DNA from: Daphnia carinata
Taxonomy: Eukaryota > Arthropoda > Branchiopoda > Diplostraca > Daphniidae
Direction: 5' to 3'
Assembly: GCF_022539665.2 (NCBI RefSeq)
Contig: NC_081333.1
Location: forward strand, 2,790,001 to 2,854,000
Length of the DNA stretch: 64,000 nt
Made by a program: the position numbers and the translations under genes. Within the stretch, counting starts at the first letter, position 1. Each line of letters opens with the position of its first letter. A model generated the notes under the pieces. The model worked only from the letters and a program-made list of their open reading frames with translations, was not told where the DNA came from and did not search any database. Below, piece by piece: positions 32,315 to 44,840 of this stretch.

Positions 32315-35300
32315 TTAAGAACGGATAAATTTATCCATATGACCAACAATTCCGACGGATCGGGTCTTTCTCTCACCAATGTTCAAAGGCTCAGCAACAC
32401 AAGGAGGAGTAGGGATGGTCTCCTTGCAGTTCTTGTCTCTCAAGACGTACGACCTGGCCAGATCGGTGGCATCCTTGACGTTGCAACCGGACGGGCTGAC
32501 CAATTCGCGAGAGAACTGGCCGTTGTAGTCACCGCAAAGACCGCAATGTTGAGAGCGGTGAGTGGCGGGGATCATGTTGGTGATGTCGTCTCCGGTGTAA
32601 CGGAAAGTCAACTTGAGGATGGGGGCCTGGACGAAGTAGCGGGCACCAATCTTGCTGACGACGATGTACTGGATGACGTTGTCCTTGTCAGCCAAAACGT
32701 AGGGCTTGTTGGTTTCGACCTTGACGACCTTGTCGTTGGCCTTCACTTCGACTCCGCTAGCGGTGGGGTTCAGCTCGAGAGTGTGACCACCGACGTAGAT
32801 CTTGGCGGCCAAAGGCAGAGACTGGGTGGTCTTCTTGGCGAAAACGGCGTAGCGGGGAGTAGGAGAGCAGTCAGCCGAGATGAGAGTGTAGCAAGCGGGA
32901 AGATCGGTGCTCATGGTCACATTATCGAAGGTGACAACAGCTTTGGGAGCGACGTCGCAAATACCAACAAAACCAGCCTTGATGGCGAACATTTGAGACA
33001 TAGGCAGACGGGCGTTACGCAAAGCCATACCCAAATTCTTGAGGATATCAACGTTCTCGTAGTGGCTGTGCATCAAGTCGGTGTGTACATGCAAGTCAAC
33101 ATCATCTTCATTAACATCCATTTTCAATTCAATGTGGCCGGCACCGGCGACTTTCTTTGCGGTGGCAGTAGGACCATGCGGGGCATGCATGCTCCAGTAG
33201 GGCAACAAGGAGGCCTTTAGCATAGTATCGATACGCAGAAGAGCCATCTGACCACGGGGAGACATGTTGGCGTAATTGATGTCCAAAACGTAGCTACGAG
33301 GAGTAGCGTAGTGCAGAACAGACTCGTAACAAGCCTGAAGAAATAAAATAATTACAACGTGTCGTCTAACAGCCCAAATTACGTTTTGCCAGGTTAACGG
33401 TCAAAATATCGACGAAAACGCGATCATTACCTGGGTCATGGGTCCAACGATACCAGAGCGGCCGGCATCATTGCGATCCAAGTCGCAGCGATCGTAAGGG
33501 TAAGAAGTGCGGCTGGTAGCGGCTTCACGCTGGGCTTCGGTGATGTTACCGACGACCTTAACGTTGATGGTGGAGATACCCTTGGCGTTGGCCTTAGGGC
33601 AATCGTTGGCGGGAGCCTCACCCCAGACGAAGGAGACTTCACGCTGAACGGAAGGCTCGATGGTAGACGGGGTCTCGAAAATGTCTTCGGGGAGAGCGGC
33701 CCAGGCGGTCTTGACGTTGACGCAGAGAGCGCGGCTGGGAACGCTGAGAGTGGGGTTAGCCAAACGGGCGATCTTGACGGCGACCTGAGACTTGACGTTG
33801 AAAGGCTCACTCTCAACGTTGACTTCGACGTTCCACTTGCGTTCGGGGGTGCCCAGCAAAGTGACGGCTCCCTTAACGTTCTTGAAGCTCTTGCCGGGGG
33901 CGGCCTTCTTGCCAGCGGGAACAGCGGAATCCATCTTCAGCTTGATTTCAAGAGCCTCGGCGGGATTCTCCTGAGTCCTGTGGAGGACGGCCTTCATGGA
34001 GCAGGTGCCAGTGGGAGGATAGTGGTAGAAGTAGTTGCGCATCTGCATCAAGCCCATAACGGCGAAACCGGCAACGCTGCCGTGCGAGTTGATCTCGGAG
34101 GGCTTGAAAGACTCGAACATCACCTTGGCGATGGAGGCCTTGCCGGTGTAGGTCTCGCAGTTGTAAACCTCAACGTGGGATTCCATGCCCAAAAGTTCGT
34201 TGATGTTCTCGCGAATAACTTGACCTAACACCAAATGCATAGTTTTCTTCAAATGTTATCGGGAAATCGTAGTTAAAATGATAAGAATACCTTTGCGGAA
34301 CTGTTCGCCGCGGGTTACCAAAGCTCTAGTTTCGCATTCTGAGCAGGTATCCTTAAGGTAAGAAAGGGCTTTGGAGTCATCTTTGCCCCACATGAAAGCA
34401 AAAGTTTTGCTGCCAAACAAGTATGACAAAGGTTTCTCTTCGGTGGGAGTATTCATTTTGATTTCAACTTGGCTGTCAGCAGGCGAGAAACCAACCAAAA
34501 GGTTAGCGGGCAAGTGGATGCGGGATCCACGAGCCTTGATGATTCCCTGGGAGACGCCGAGCGGGTTATAAGCGACCATGTAAGTGACCACTTGCATGGT
34601 GACGTCCAAATCAGCCTGGATGGAGCGACCGAGCTTGTTGGGCTGGTTGACGTTGCCGTAAGCCAATTGGTGGCGAGCGAAGCCAGGAGTGCTGAGACCG
34701 ACACCGACGGGGAGACCGAGATCGTTAGCCCTCCAGCTGACGTGCTGGCCGCCGAGCATGACCATATTGCGAGTCAGTTTCAAGCCACGAGAAATCATTT
34801 CGACCAATCCCTTGCCTTCCATCAGACCAGCGATTTCTTCCATTCCCATGTGACGGTACATCAAAGTGTATCCTTGAGAACGCAACAAGATTTCCATCTT
34901 CATGGGAGCCTGCTGGCGGGGGACGATCTTCATGGTCTTCTGCAAAAGATCCTTCAGGGTATCGAGCTTGAAGTCCTTGGGGTCCAGTCTGCGGAAGAGA
35001 CGCACGTAGGCATCCTCAACACCTGCACCAGATTTGTGAATGATTTTTCATTTACACTTTAGGAGTCAGGAATAGAACTTGGTTTTACCTTCCAAACGGA
35101 TCATGATCTCAAGAGGAACATAGCCGTATTCAGAGATGCGGTAGTTGGCACGTCCGGAGATGATGAGAGGAGCGCGGGATTCTTCACCGTAAACAGTGAC
35201 GAGCTGGAGTCCACCACCGAAACCATATTTCTGGTCCTGGAAGTCGAAAACGCGGTTGCTGGAACGGAAGAAGTTGGTCTTGATGTAGGCGACACGACGC

Positions 35301-37843
35301 AACAACAACTGCAACTGGTTGGCGATGGGCTTAATGCAGGGATTCTTGGAATCGGCGTAATTCTACAATTGAATAACACGGTTAGTAATCAACTTATTCA
35401 GATTAGAAATGAGTAATCTACTTACGCGGAAGGTGGTCATCATGAAGTTGAGCACTTCCTGATTGCGTTCCCAAATGGCACCTGCGATCAACTGCTGCAG
35501 CTCCAAGAAAGTGGGTTGGACACGGAATAGAGTGGAGATGGCGGCAATACGGATTTCGGTGGTTTCGGTGGCATTAAGGATCAGGGGGAGGACAGCAGAC
35601 AAGAATTTGTTGCGGTTGACGGCGGCAATGGGCTGCAGAGCGAAGATGACATGAGGGCGGACAGCGTGGGGAACGGAGCCGCTCTTGGCGTGAGGGATAA
35701 GACGCTCGATGGCGGGAATCAAATTGGTATTGCGCAGCGTGCTCAGGGCAACAATCATTTCGGGGTGGGTCTTGGCTGATTTGAAAGCTTCGTAGGACAT
35801 GCGAGTGTACTTGTTGATAGTGTCAGTTTTGCAAGGGCGAAGTCTGTTGGCACTGCAAGTGACTCCAACGAGATGACCGAAAGCCAAAGCGATGGCTCCC
35901 CTCAGTTCCCTGATTCAGAACAATTGTTTAGCGAAACTCAACATTTAAGAGCTAACTCATTCATACTTGGTCTTGATGCTGGGGCTCTCCTTCAGCAGAT
36001 CCTCCCAGGAAGTCAATAATTTCTCAGAGGGCATGCGCAGGTAATAGGGTAGGAAAGCAACCATACGGCGGGCTTCCATATCAGAGAGTTTGCCACTTAG
36101 AATCAATTCCTTGACCATCAAGGCAGCAGGGTTTGTACCAGTAGCTGGAAGGATCTCATTGAACAGGTTTCTGAAAAATTAAATAACCGTTAAAAAGAAT
36201 TCTAAATTGCTACAGCAAGTGGTCCTGTTTAAAATTGATTAATGAAATTACTTGAGCTCCTCATCATTTGCTACGTTTTTCCAAACAGCTTGCAGACTTT
36301 CCAAACTCATGGCTTGGAAAAGCTGAATGGCGGCCATGGCAGTGGGATCCATGAGAGTTTCCTCATCAAGAGCACCTGATCCAATGACTTCCTTCAACTT
36401 AGTCAAGACGGGAACAGCCTACATATTACAAAACAAAATTTCAGTTACTAATCGTAGAAGTCCTAAATTTCTCATGCATTTCTTACCTTAGCGCGTAGAG
36501 CTTGCTGGGATTGGGGCTCCTCGGGGTGCAAGAAGTCTTCCTCACGGGCCAAATCGAGATCTTCAGGAGTCGGAATCGGGCGCTTTAGGGTGTAACGGAG
36601 ACTGCCATAGTGCTTGGTCAAACCAGAAGCAGAGATTGGCTTAGCGATGGGTCCGGAAGATTTCAGCACCAAAGTGGTGCTATTGCATGGAAGAAAAAAC
36701 ATTCAATTGACACTTCTCACATCTAAAAATGCACAAAGGGAAACGAAGTGTTCGTACTTGGCCAAGTTGTAAAAGGGAGATCCCGCAGGTGGATGCCATT
36801 GCAGAACCTGGTAGCCAAAGGACGAGATGATGTGAGCCTTGGCGGTGTTGCTGCTGGATCCGCGGCTAAGCTGGTAGTAAAGCTGGGTGGTTGCAACGAG
36901 CTCATCTTGGGATTTACCAGCACAGTTAGTAGCACCAAAACTGTTGTGGCCCATACGAGGGACGTTGGTGCATTCGCTTTGAGTACGCTGCTTAATCAAC
37001 ATCAGACGACCCTTTTCGGAGCCTCCGAAAGAGTAGGTGGTGTTACAGGTACCAACAACGGTGTCCTAATGTCCATTCGTAATCGTTAATGTAATATTTC
37101 AACTAGAAAATAATTATATGTCTTTACCTCGACGGTGCGGAGGAAAGCGCTGTCTCCCTTGCCAATCTCTCCAGCAGCAACGTCCATCTGAAGCTTGGTG
37201 GCCAAACCCTTCTTGATGTTGATGGACCATTCGGCATCCGAAGCGTCAGCATCGAATCCGGTGATCTGAAAAAAGCAGCAATCTCATTTTTACACAAAAT
37301 ACCAATTAAATTTGTATCGAAATTTACCTTTCCGTTCAAGAAGGAAATTTTGAAGGGTTTCTCCAACATAACCAACTCGGGCTTCTTCAAGAACTTGACG
37401 GTCGAGAGAAGAGAGTCGGGTCCATTGTGCATACCCAAAGTCACATCCGAAAGCTATTCGCCAATTCAAACACAATTATAGTAAGAAATATTGATAAGAA
37501 ACAAAACGCTTTGTTTGTTTTTTATTCACTATAATTTTTATACCTTGACAATGGCTTCTCCGGCCTGTTTCTGGATAAGCAAGTTACCGCGAATGCCGAA
37601 AGAGGAGCCAGTGGGAGCAGGTTCACGAACACCGGATGTGGTGTAGGTAAGGTAAGAGTACTGGTACTCTTGACCATCTTCAAACAAACCTGCAATTCAC
37701 ACAACAAATCAAAAAGAAAGTTTTATTCAATGAAAAATGAAAGTTAAGTGATGGAACAAAATTGAATTCAACTCTATACCTTCCGCACGGCACTGGCCGG
37801 CGACGAAGAGAAGTGCAAGGGCCAACACGCTCAGACGAGCCAT
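32315..37843 (-). CDS. Vtg: Vitellogenin / large lipid transfer protein (13 exons, 1549 aa)
   Basis: Secreted yolk-type lipoprotein that carries lipid to oocytes. Coding exons: 37780-37843, 37544-37689, 37328-37453, 37128-37265, 36758-37065, 36487-36679, 36252-36418, 35967-36170, 35426-35909, 35089-35362, 34291-35022, 33431-34224, 32315-33334; phases close to 1549 residues. Residues 1-20 are a signal peptide (MARLSVLALALLFVAGQCRA). The lipovitellin-type N domain covers about 22-700, including GTCNTTYS and the helical heat-like region; the open beta-sheet (DUF1943-like) segment follows to about 950. A von Willebrand D domain with CGLCGDYNGQFSREL lies near residues 1350-1510. I see no furin RXXR site in the N-terminal third, no polyserine stretch, and no superoxide-dismutase-like domain such as Daphnia vitellogenins are known to carry. 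A clotting-protein-like paralogue of the same superfamily is the main alternative. Codons are strongly C/G-ending, as expected of a heavily expressed gene. Confidence 0.93.
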
Positions 37844-37911
37844 TTTGCTGTAGTTAGTTAGCGTCCCAAAGGATCACTGGCGACAGCGACTGGATCCAGT
37901 CCGCAATCCCT

Positions 37912-37920
37912 CTTTATATA
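37912..37920 (-). promoter_or_regulatory. TATA box of the vitellogenin gene
   Basis: Minus-strand TATATAAAG about 70 bp upstream of the start codon. Just downstream, 37888-37901 is a perfect 14-bp palindrome (GACTGGATCCAGTC) lying where transcription should begin. Confidence 0.65.
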
Positions 37921-39154
37921 CTGGTAACAAGCAACAGGATCTGTTTCTCTTGTACTTAAAAAAAGTGACGCATTTGCATGGAAACAGTGTTTGCTTCGAG
38001 CTGATTGGTTTTCCCGTTCTCGTATGGTGGTGCGATTCTTCGCATCACCAATAACTCAAGCAATGTCATCCACCTAAACTATGCCACCCACTCCCACTGT
38101 GGGGCAGATGGTACCAATGTCCCACAGCTGAGTTTACCAGAAGCGAAACGGGAGCTGATAGCGACATTGAAGAACAAAATAATTGTATTTACTTGCATTT
38201 CGGCCACGTGCAGATCCCCCGACCTACTACTAACTCCACCGCATCTCCTCACCACTCCTTCTCTCCTAACTAAAGTAATCTTATCAAGTCAAGCTCGTGG
38301 GTGTACTTAAATCCAGGGTTTTCGTTGTGATGGACGACTGTTGACATTTGACTCTGTGGCCAATTGACTAGCAGTACATTTGAATGTAAAGCACCGAAGT
38401 CAGCATTATTGGCGGAAATCTCTTTTGCAAACAAGGTACAAGGTCTTCGCAGACAAAGAAGAAAACAATCCTCAAGGTTAGTTTGATAATAATTTGCTGA
38501 GATGTTCAACTTCAGGAGCCAAATCAACTACGCCAGAACACAAAATCAGTTTCAACTGTTACAAGTTTTAGCGATTTCGAGAAGTATGAAAACAACAGAA
38601 ATATGATTTATCGATTTGAAAACATGAGACTGTCAGGGACCTAAGTCCATTACTTATTTTTTACTTTTCTTGGAAAGACCTGTTTAGGATCCTTGAATCT
38701 GAGATTTTATAAACTACAAAAAATTTTGCTTGCACGAAAACAGTTGTGGAATTATTCAGCTTATTTCTGCATTTTTAAATTCTTTAACGTTATCGCACAG
38801 AGTTACGTAAGCAACTCTGAAAAGTTAAACTGAAATAAACCAGTAAGATATCCTCCCTCTGGTATACTGTTGAACACGTATGATTCCCTCTGACAACGTT
38901 AAATGTACATTTTTCCTAGCTTCGATGAGGGCTAGATTATCTTTAAGATGCGTAGGGATTCGTTTGGTGTTAGGGCCTAGCAGTTGTCTTTCGCAATTGA
39001 AAACAAAAGGGGAGGAATATCTAGTAGGATGGAAAGCTTCCAGTCAATAACAGGAAACTGGCTAGATATTTGGATTTTCCGAGAGATTGTTTTCAAATCC
39101 ACTAGCCTACGAGCAAACTATAAAGGGCACTTCATATAATAAAATTGAAAGAGA
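37921..39154. other. Intergenic, vitellogenin promoter side
   Basis: Holds the upstream control region of vitellogenin and the 3' flank of DONSON. Short open frames have no recognisable domain. No clear hormone-response palindrome was identified by eye. Confidence 0.4.
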
Positions 39155-41371
39155 TCAGTTAAAATGAAAACATCCGTTCTGGAAATGGATCTCGTTAGCA
39201 AATTGCGGGAGTTGCGATGAGCAGAAAAGATCAAGGCTTGACCGATCAAGTCCACAATCACTCAGACTTTCCTTACCAAATGCTGAAGTGGCAGCTGTTG
39301 GACTCTGAAATGATGCGAAGGGTTTGGTGCTCGAAAGGGCTGAACAAACAGCTGTAAAATCACCACTTTGCAATAATTTCATGAGAGAGACCATTGAGTG
39401 GGGTAGGATAGGTCCCTGAATTTCAACGGAACACAGATTCTCTCCATCTTGTTTGAGAAAACCTTGCCGTGCCTTAAATAGTAAAAAGACTATGTGTTGG
39501 GTTCTAAATGCGTAGTGGAATGCCTCTGAGAACACGGTACCTTGAGTGGCCGAAGTGTGGCCTGGTGAAAAGCCACAGGGCTGAAAAGCGTTGGAGGAAT
39601 CCCAGTGAGAGGACCAGTGTTTGAAAGACATAATTTGCTGTTCAATAGCCAATTGAACAATCCTTGTGTTTCGACACCTTCGATCAGGAGGAGCGAATCG
39701 GAGTAAGTACCTTGGCTTGTACCTTGCCCACCATCCTGTAATCTTTCAGCTTCCCTGCAAACATAAACCAAGTTGTTAATATGCTTAGATTTTGTTAAAA
39801 TAATTATCAGTACAATTTCGATCTAAGATTAGAGTGCAGACCGATATCATTGATCCAGTCGGTATCATCTTCATCGCAATCTTCATCGCCAAGATCATCT
39901 ATTTTGTCAGCGTCTTTGATTTCGTCATCTTCATCATTATTCGTTGTGCAGTTCTGTTGATTTTGGCCACTTTTCTTCAGCGGCATGGAGTATGATATGT
40001 CTGTAAATTGAAATATCAAGATATGACTTTCAGATTAACGAAATTTTAGAAGCTTTCAAACTCGTAGTTGTTTTGGTACTCTAGCTGTAAAAACATGATA
40101 GTAATTCGATCTCCGGATGGTAACAGATACCTTCCAAGAAATGCAACTTTATAGTCTTTCTAGTAGTTTCCAAGTCTTTTTTTTTTTTATAAAACGCTAT
40201 TTCAATCAAAGGATAACCTTATCTCACAATTCTGAACCAAAACAGAATAGCTAATAAAAAAAAAGAAACGAACTAGCAAAATAATTTGCATCAAAACTTG
40301 ATGCATCACCAATGACATACATGATTAAACTAATCACTGAATGAATCCAGCATGTGCTGCCCTTAATACCTTCTTTTCGCAACACGTCTCGCAATCCACG
40401 AGTAGTAGGAGTTAAAAGAGCATGAATTTCAGCAACTCCTCCAATTCCCGCAGCTCTGAATAGTACGGTAAACTGATGAGTGCAGACGTAGAAGAAAGGG
40501 CACTGTCTTGCACGAAGTAATCCAAATAGTGAGCGAAAACTCTCACACCAGTCATTGACAAGACAGTTTGACACGTTCGAGTCCATGCCAATTTGAGCGG
40601 AGCCGGTAGAAGTGATGGGGGTTCGTGTATCGCGCGGGAATAAAGACAGCCAAGGCAACCAGGGATATTGCCACAGAAGGCAACACTGGTGAAATTGAGC
40701 GTTGGTTGACGTGTCTAAAGTGCTCCACTCATCAGAATTGAGTGAATTAACGCACCTCACGAAACCTGTTATTCCGGAAGCCTCCTCTGACGTCTATGTT
40801 AGAAATGATAATAGAAACCAGTTGCTTGTCTTACCTGAAATATAAACCTTACTTTAAGAGTGGAACTGAAAGCAAATGGTGTTTTAGAGGTGAATCGAAC
40901 TCTTGTTTTTAAAGACCAATCCACAGCATATTGATCTAATTTTTGGCATACAGGGGTTGTTGCTGCAAATATGGAAAGAGCTTGTGGGAGCTCTATAATT
41001 TGCTCTTTATTGTTGTGCACTTTAACTGTATTAGGAGCATTTAACATGCTCACCAAGTCACAGTTTATTGTTCTTTGATCATCTTGAGTAACAGCGAGAA
41101 GCTTAGGTCTCTTGGCTGGGGAACGTCTGGCAAGGAAAATAACATTAAAGTGCTTGAAACTTGTTTGCGAGAGAACCTACTTTTTATACCTGAAAGGATT
41201 TTTTCTCTTCGCTGAAACTGTTGCTGAACGCGTGACCAATGTTTCGTCATTGTCGTAACTATTTGTTATGGTTGTAGTAGTCGCATGACTAAATCGGGCT
41301 TGAAGGGCTTTTTTCTTTTCTCTCATTTGCCTCATAACTTCGTCAGGTTTCTTCCAAACAGAGCCAGACAT
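39155..41371 (-). CDS. DONSON: DONSON / humpty dumpty replication protein (6 exons, 532 aa)
   Basis: Nuclear replication factor that helps load and activate the CMG helicase and protects forks; the Drosophila orthologue is humpty dumpty. Coding exons: 41190-41371, 40853-41126, 40370-40793, 39814-40000, 39541-39754, 39155-39472; phases close to 532 residues (human 566). Family signatures: DWSLKTRVRFTS, PWLPWLSLFPRD, the core PFFYVCTHQFTVLFRAAGIG followed by SPTTRGLR-like TPTTRGLRDVLRKEG, then an acidic linker (EDCDEDDTDWINDIG), LLNSKLCLSNTGPLTGIPPT, LFSPVAFHQATLRPLK and GPILPHSMVSL. The second exon has two usable donors (40852 and 40834); the inner one aligns better with vertebrate proteins. 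The N-terminus is basic and disordered. It is head-to-head with the gene at 42018. Confidence 0.93.
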
Positions 41372-42017
41372 TGTTATTGTTGTTTACCGAAGCTTTAAGT
41401 GTAACGATGTATGTTCGTTGTGTTAATCGACTGATGTGGTTTTACAAAAAATTGGACAAGAATTAAACAGAAGCGCCATTTCTTCTGCTTACAAGCTTCG
41501 GTTGTGCGCTGGAAGGTGGCCTGTAACAGTTTCAAAATTGTTATAATGTTGCAAATCTAAATGAAATTAAAATGTTACATTTATTTATGAACTCCAAATT
41601 TCCGGATAAAACCGACAATAATTCATGGTAGTCAAATGTTTTTTGTTATTGTCATTTTCGAAGTTGGATGCGTTGCCACTTGATAGCAGACAACTTCCGA
41701 AAGGTGAAATTGCCTTAGATGACAAACAAAAAAATTAGACCATTGTCATAGACTACATGCGTGAAACAAAGACATCTTTCTCGTTTACTATTACTAATGG
41801 TTTTCAATCCCCAGAATATTCAAACGAAAAGTTTCAGTAAGCCGATGTATATGTACGTATCAATCAAAATGTTAAAATAATCGTTCAGTGATCCAGTTCT
41901 ACATTTTTTGGGGGACATTTAGGAAGTTTTATGGACTACTGAAGTACAAAGTCACATTTTTTGTTTTTGCAGGACAACATCTGGTTAATAAGGGTTCTTA
42001 AGAAACATTTTCATACC
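41372..42017. promoter_or_regulatory. Shared upstream region of two divergent genes
   Basis: 646 bp between the DONSON start codon (minus) and the 42018 start codon (plus). A TTTTTGCAG acceptor-like site at 41963-41971 suggests a 5'-UTR intron in the plus-strand gene. No TATA box is obvious, as is common for housekeeping bidirectional promoters. Confidence 0.4.
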
Positions 42018-42649
42018 ATGGATGAAACTAGTTATAACAATGAACCAGGATGGTGAATACATTTATGCATACTTTTGGTCTATACATAATCAGTGATTTC
42101 ATCCTACTACAAGCCATAGAAGGAAGCGTCAGCTCAGTGATGGTGACCCAGATGCCTATGACTTCATGCCACTGTCGAAAAGAATAAACAATCTCCACCT
42201 GAATGGCACTAATTTAAATTCAGAAACTTCACAGACTGTAAGTTTTCTTTTATGAGGGATAAAAAATCCCAGAGAATAATTAAAGATAAAAGATATTGTA
42301 TTGGTGTTAGCCTGTAGGAGCCTCTGTGTGTGAATGTCGCCTACAGCCCAGTACTTCCAGCAGTGTGATCCAGTGTTCTCTGTGCAACCCCAATCTCTAT
42401 GGAATTACTCGGCAAGCTTTGCCTCTACCTGATCTGTTAAACATTCCTAATGAAATTATGATGTCACGTGAGCGAAGCCTGATGAATCATGATGATCATC
42501 ATTCTATTCACGATGAAACATATTCACCAGATATGGATGTTCACTCAAATCCCCATTACTACACTCCTAACAAACTGCTATTTGACTTACATATTGAACG
42601 AGTCAAGAGACATGGAATCCTTTTTAAGCCCAACAAGTATGATGGCTGA
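42018..42649 (+). CDS. Uncharacterised 165-aa protein (3 exons)
   Basis: Coding exons 42018-42052, 42114-42237 and 42311-42649; phases close and both introns have good GT-AG borders (58-73 bp). I do not recognise the family. Near the N-terminus is a basic stretch (CHRRKRQLSDGD) then FMPLSKRINNLHLNG. The middle has four cysteines in two CxC/CxxC-like pairs (VCECRLQ ... CSLCNPN), possibly metal binding. A His/Asp-rich patch (NHDDHHSIHDE) precedes a C-terminal block, YYTPNKLLFDLHIERVKRHG, that looks like a conserved amphipathic helix, and the protein ends FKPNKYDG. No signal peptide or membrane segment. A small nuclear regulator is a guess from the basic stretch only. Confidence 0.75.
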
Positions 42650-43565
42650 ACATTCAGTTACATAAACTTATTTACTTCTCATTTATTTTTTGTTTTAACA
42701 TACCACAATTTAAGGATATCATTTTACCATCGCTAGTCAGTTAATACACAGAAATTGATTTTTCAAACTGAGAGCGATTATCTTACAAATGTGACACGTA
42801 TATTTCAACTGTCTTTGCTATTCGGCATTACACACATGAAAATTGGATGGAAAAAAATACACGGGGCACGTGCATACACGTTCACTATGAGAAATGAGTG
42901 TAAGGTTACAATTTTGACATTGACTTCACCATTTTAAAGATCATTTTGCAGATGAAGGAAAGAAAAATATGAGGGGAAGTGGGACAAGTGTGGCACAACA
43001 GGAAAGTACAATGGCGAAGACCGCGTCCAAACGCGTTCTCAATACAACAGAGAAAAAAAACCAAACGAAAAATTCTTGCCAACTTTCTCGCTGTTTCTGC
43101 AACACAAAAGGACAAAAAGCAAAAGAGTATTATGCCAACGCGCGCGAAAAACACTCGTATAAGTAATGCATGTGTGTGATTTCCAATTTGGTCCCTGAAT
43201 GTTTTCTTAAGTCCAGCTTCTTTCATTCTTGCTTCAATTTTGCAAAATCAATGGAAGCTTACATGTATATGTGTGCTAGACTAGCAGTACTTTTTTAAGG
43301 ATTATTCACTCACTCGTCGGTCAATAACAATAACGACAAGTGTCCACGACCCGAAATTTAGCCGCAAAGTATGTTCCTCGTTCCCGGCACTAGTTATGAA
43401 CATGACATAAAAACACAGGGAATAACGCAAAAACGATCCAATTTGTTTCAAAGGGATTATTGAAAAAAAAAAGCATATTAGTCACTTTTGAATACTGTGA
43501 GGCCACCGACCACCGAACCTGCGGAAGGTTTGTGTTGCTTTTTTTTTGTATATAGGCGTGAAACT
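42650..43565. other. Intergenic between convergent genes
   Basis: Holds 3' UTRs of the 42018 gene and of the zinc-finger gene. Only short unconvincing frames; nothing else seen. Confidence 0.45.
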
Positions 43566-44840
43566 TTAATGTAACTGCGCCAATATGCTCTGATGCTGTT
43601 GAATGTTAATGGTGGAATTGTTGTCATTGTTCTGATGCTGCTGCCCCTGCTGTTGCCCACCTTTCCCTGGCTGCTGGCCAAGCTCTTGCTTGATCCTCTT
43701 GGCCATGTGGGAGTGAACGTGCTTGGTCAGGTGATCTTTGCGGTTGAAACCTTTACCGCACTCGGGGCATCGATGCACTTTATCCGTCCGGTGGATGATT
43801 GAATGCCTTTGCAAATGTTCCTGAGAAAATAATTTGGAAATAGAAAACAAAAAAAAAAAAAATTTCGTGACCAAGGAAATAAGTCGAAGGACAACTCACG
43901 ATTCGTTTGAATGTCTTGCTACAAACAGGGCACGGGTGTGGACGTTCAGTCATGTGCGAAGACCTGTGTCGATCTAAATGTTCTTTACGTTTTAAGGCCG
44001 CACCACAGTCATTGCAGATAAACGGTCTTTCGGACCGGTGTATCGTTAGATGGGTCTCGATAGCTTCGCGGTTATTGAAGACCGTGTGGCACTGAGGACA
44101 TCCATATAGTGTACTTCCATCCAATGCTGTTGTCAAAGCTGGTTGTAAGCTCGTGCTCCTTCTTCTAGGCGTAGGCAATCCGGGAATGGGATCTCGTCTC
44201 TTTTTCTTTTTTTTCGCTTTCTTTGGTGCCTAAATTTGTAGCGTGTAGTGGCTATAAACCAAATAAACTTTTCAGCTTGTAAATAAGAATTCGTTTGTAC
44301 CTGAGGCTGCTGTTGTTGTTGCTCAGGAGTTTGGACAGACGGAGAGTTGTCACTCATCATATTCTGCTGCTGTTGTTGCTGATCTTCAATCTGAGTGACT
44401 TGTATGAGCTCAGCAGGGTATTTGTACATTTGTTGAAAAGGGAATGTGGGTGGGCCTGAGAACCGAGACAGGTATTCATTTAAACTGCTGATGTCTTGTT
44501 GGGCACTGTTTTTCTCTTGATGGTGTTGCTGCTGGAACCTATCGTCCCCCTCACCCTCCGTCTCCACTTTTACAAACACATCGTTCTGCCCAGTCTTGCT
44601 CAGTAATGTATTGAGCATTTGATTCTGGATCTGGAGGGTGCTGGATGTTGGTACGTGAACATGGCCATTGAGGTTGTGATTCAACTGTGAGGGATCCACA
44701 GTGCTGACGGCAATCTGCAGGCCTTGGGATGATGGTATTGAAACGAACCCTTGATCCTGGGCTTGCTGGAACTTTCCAACAGCAAAATGCGGGATTGTTG
44801 CCAGCGTCGTCGGGAAGCCGCCAAACGGGGTGAAACTCAT
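43566..44840 (-). CDS. Four-finger C2H2 zinc-finger protein with polyQ tracts (3 exons, 374 aa)
   Basis: Likely sequence-specific nuclear transcription factor. Coding exons 44301-44840, 43900-44229 and 43566-43820; phases close to 374 residues. Residues 1-180 are low complexity with Gln runs (DQQQQQQN, PEQQQQQPQ) and an acidic patch. A lysine-rich nuclear localisation signal (APKKAKKKKKRRD) opens exon 2. Four C2H2 fingers follow: YGCPQCHTVF...THLTIH, FICNDCGAALKRKEHLDRH, HPCPVCSKTFKRI joined across an intron to EHLQRHSIIH, and HRCPECGKGFNRKDHLTKH. All zinc ligands are intact, and linkers between fingers 2 and 3 (TERPHP) are canonical. The tail is Gln/Asn-rich. The repeated KRKEHL/KRIEHL/NRKDHL recognition helices are similar to each other. 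I cannot name an orthologue. Confidence 0.88.

Noticed and set aside
32339-33220. 293-codon plus-strand open frame opposite the vitellogenin 3' exon, and similar ones at 33980-34228 and 34469-35062
   Set aside because: Antisense shadows of a strongly codon-biased gene; their translations have no recognisable domain and the sense frame is clearly coding.
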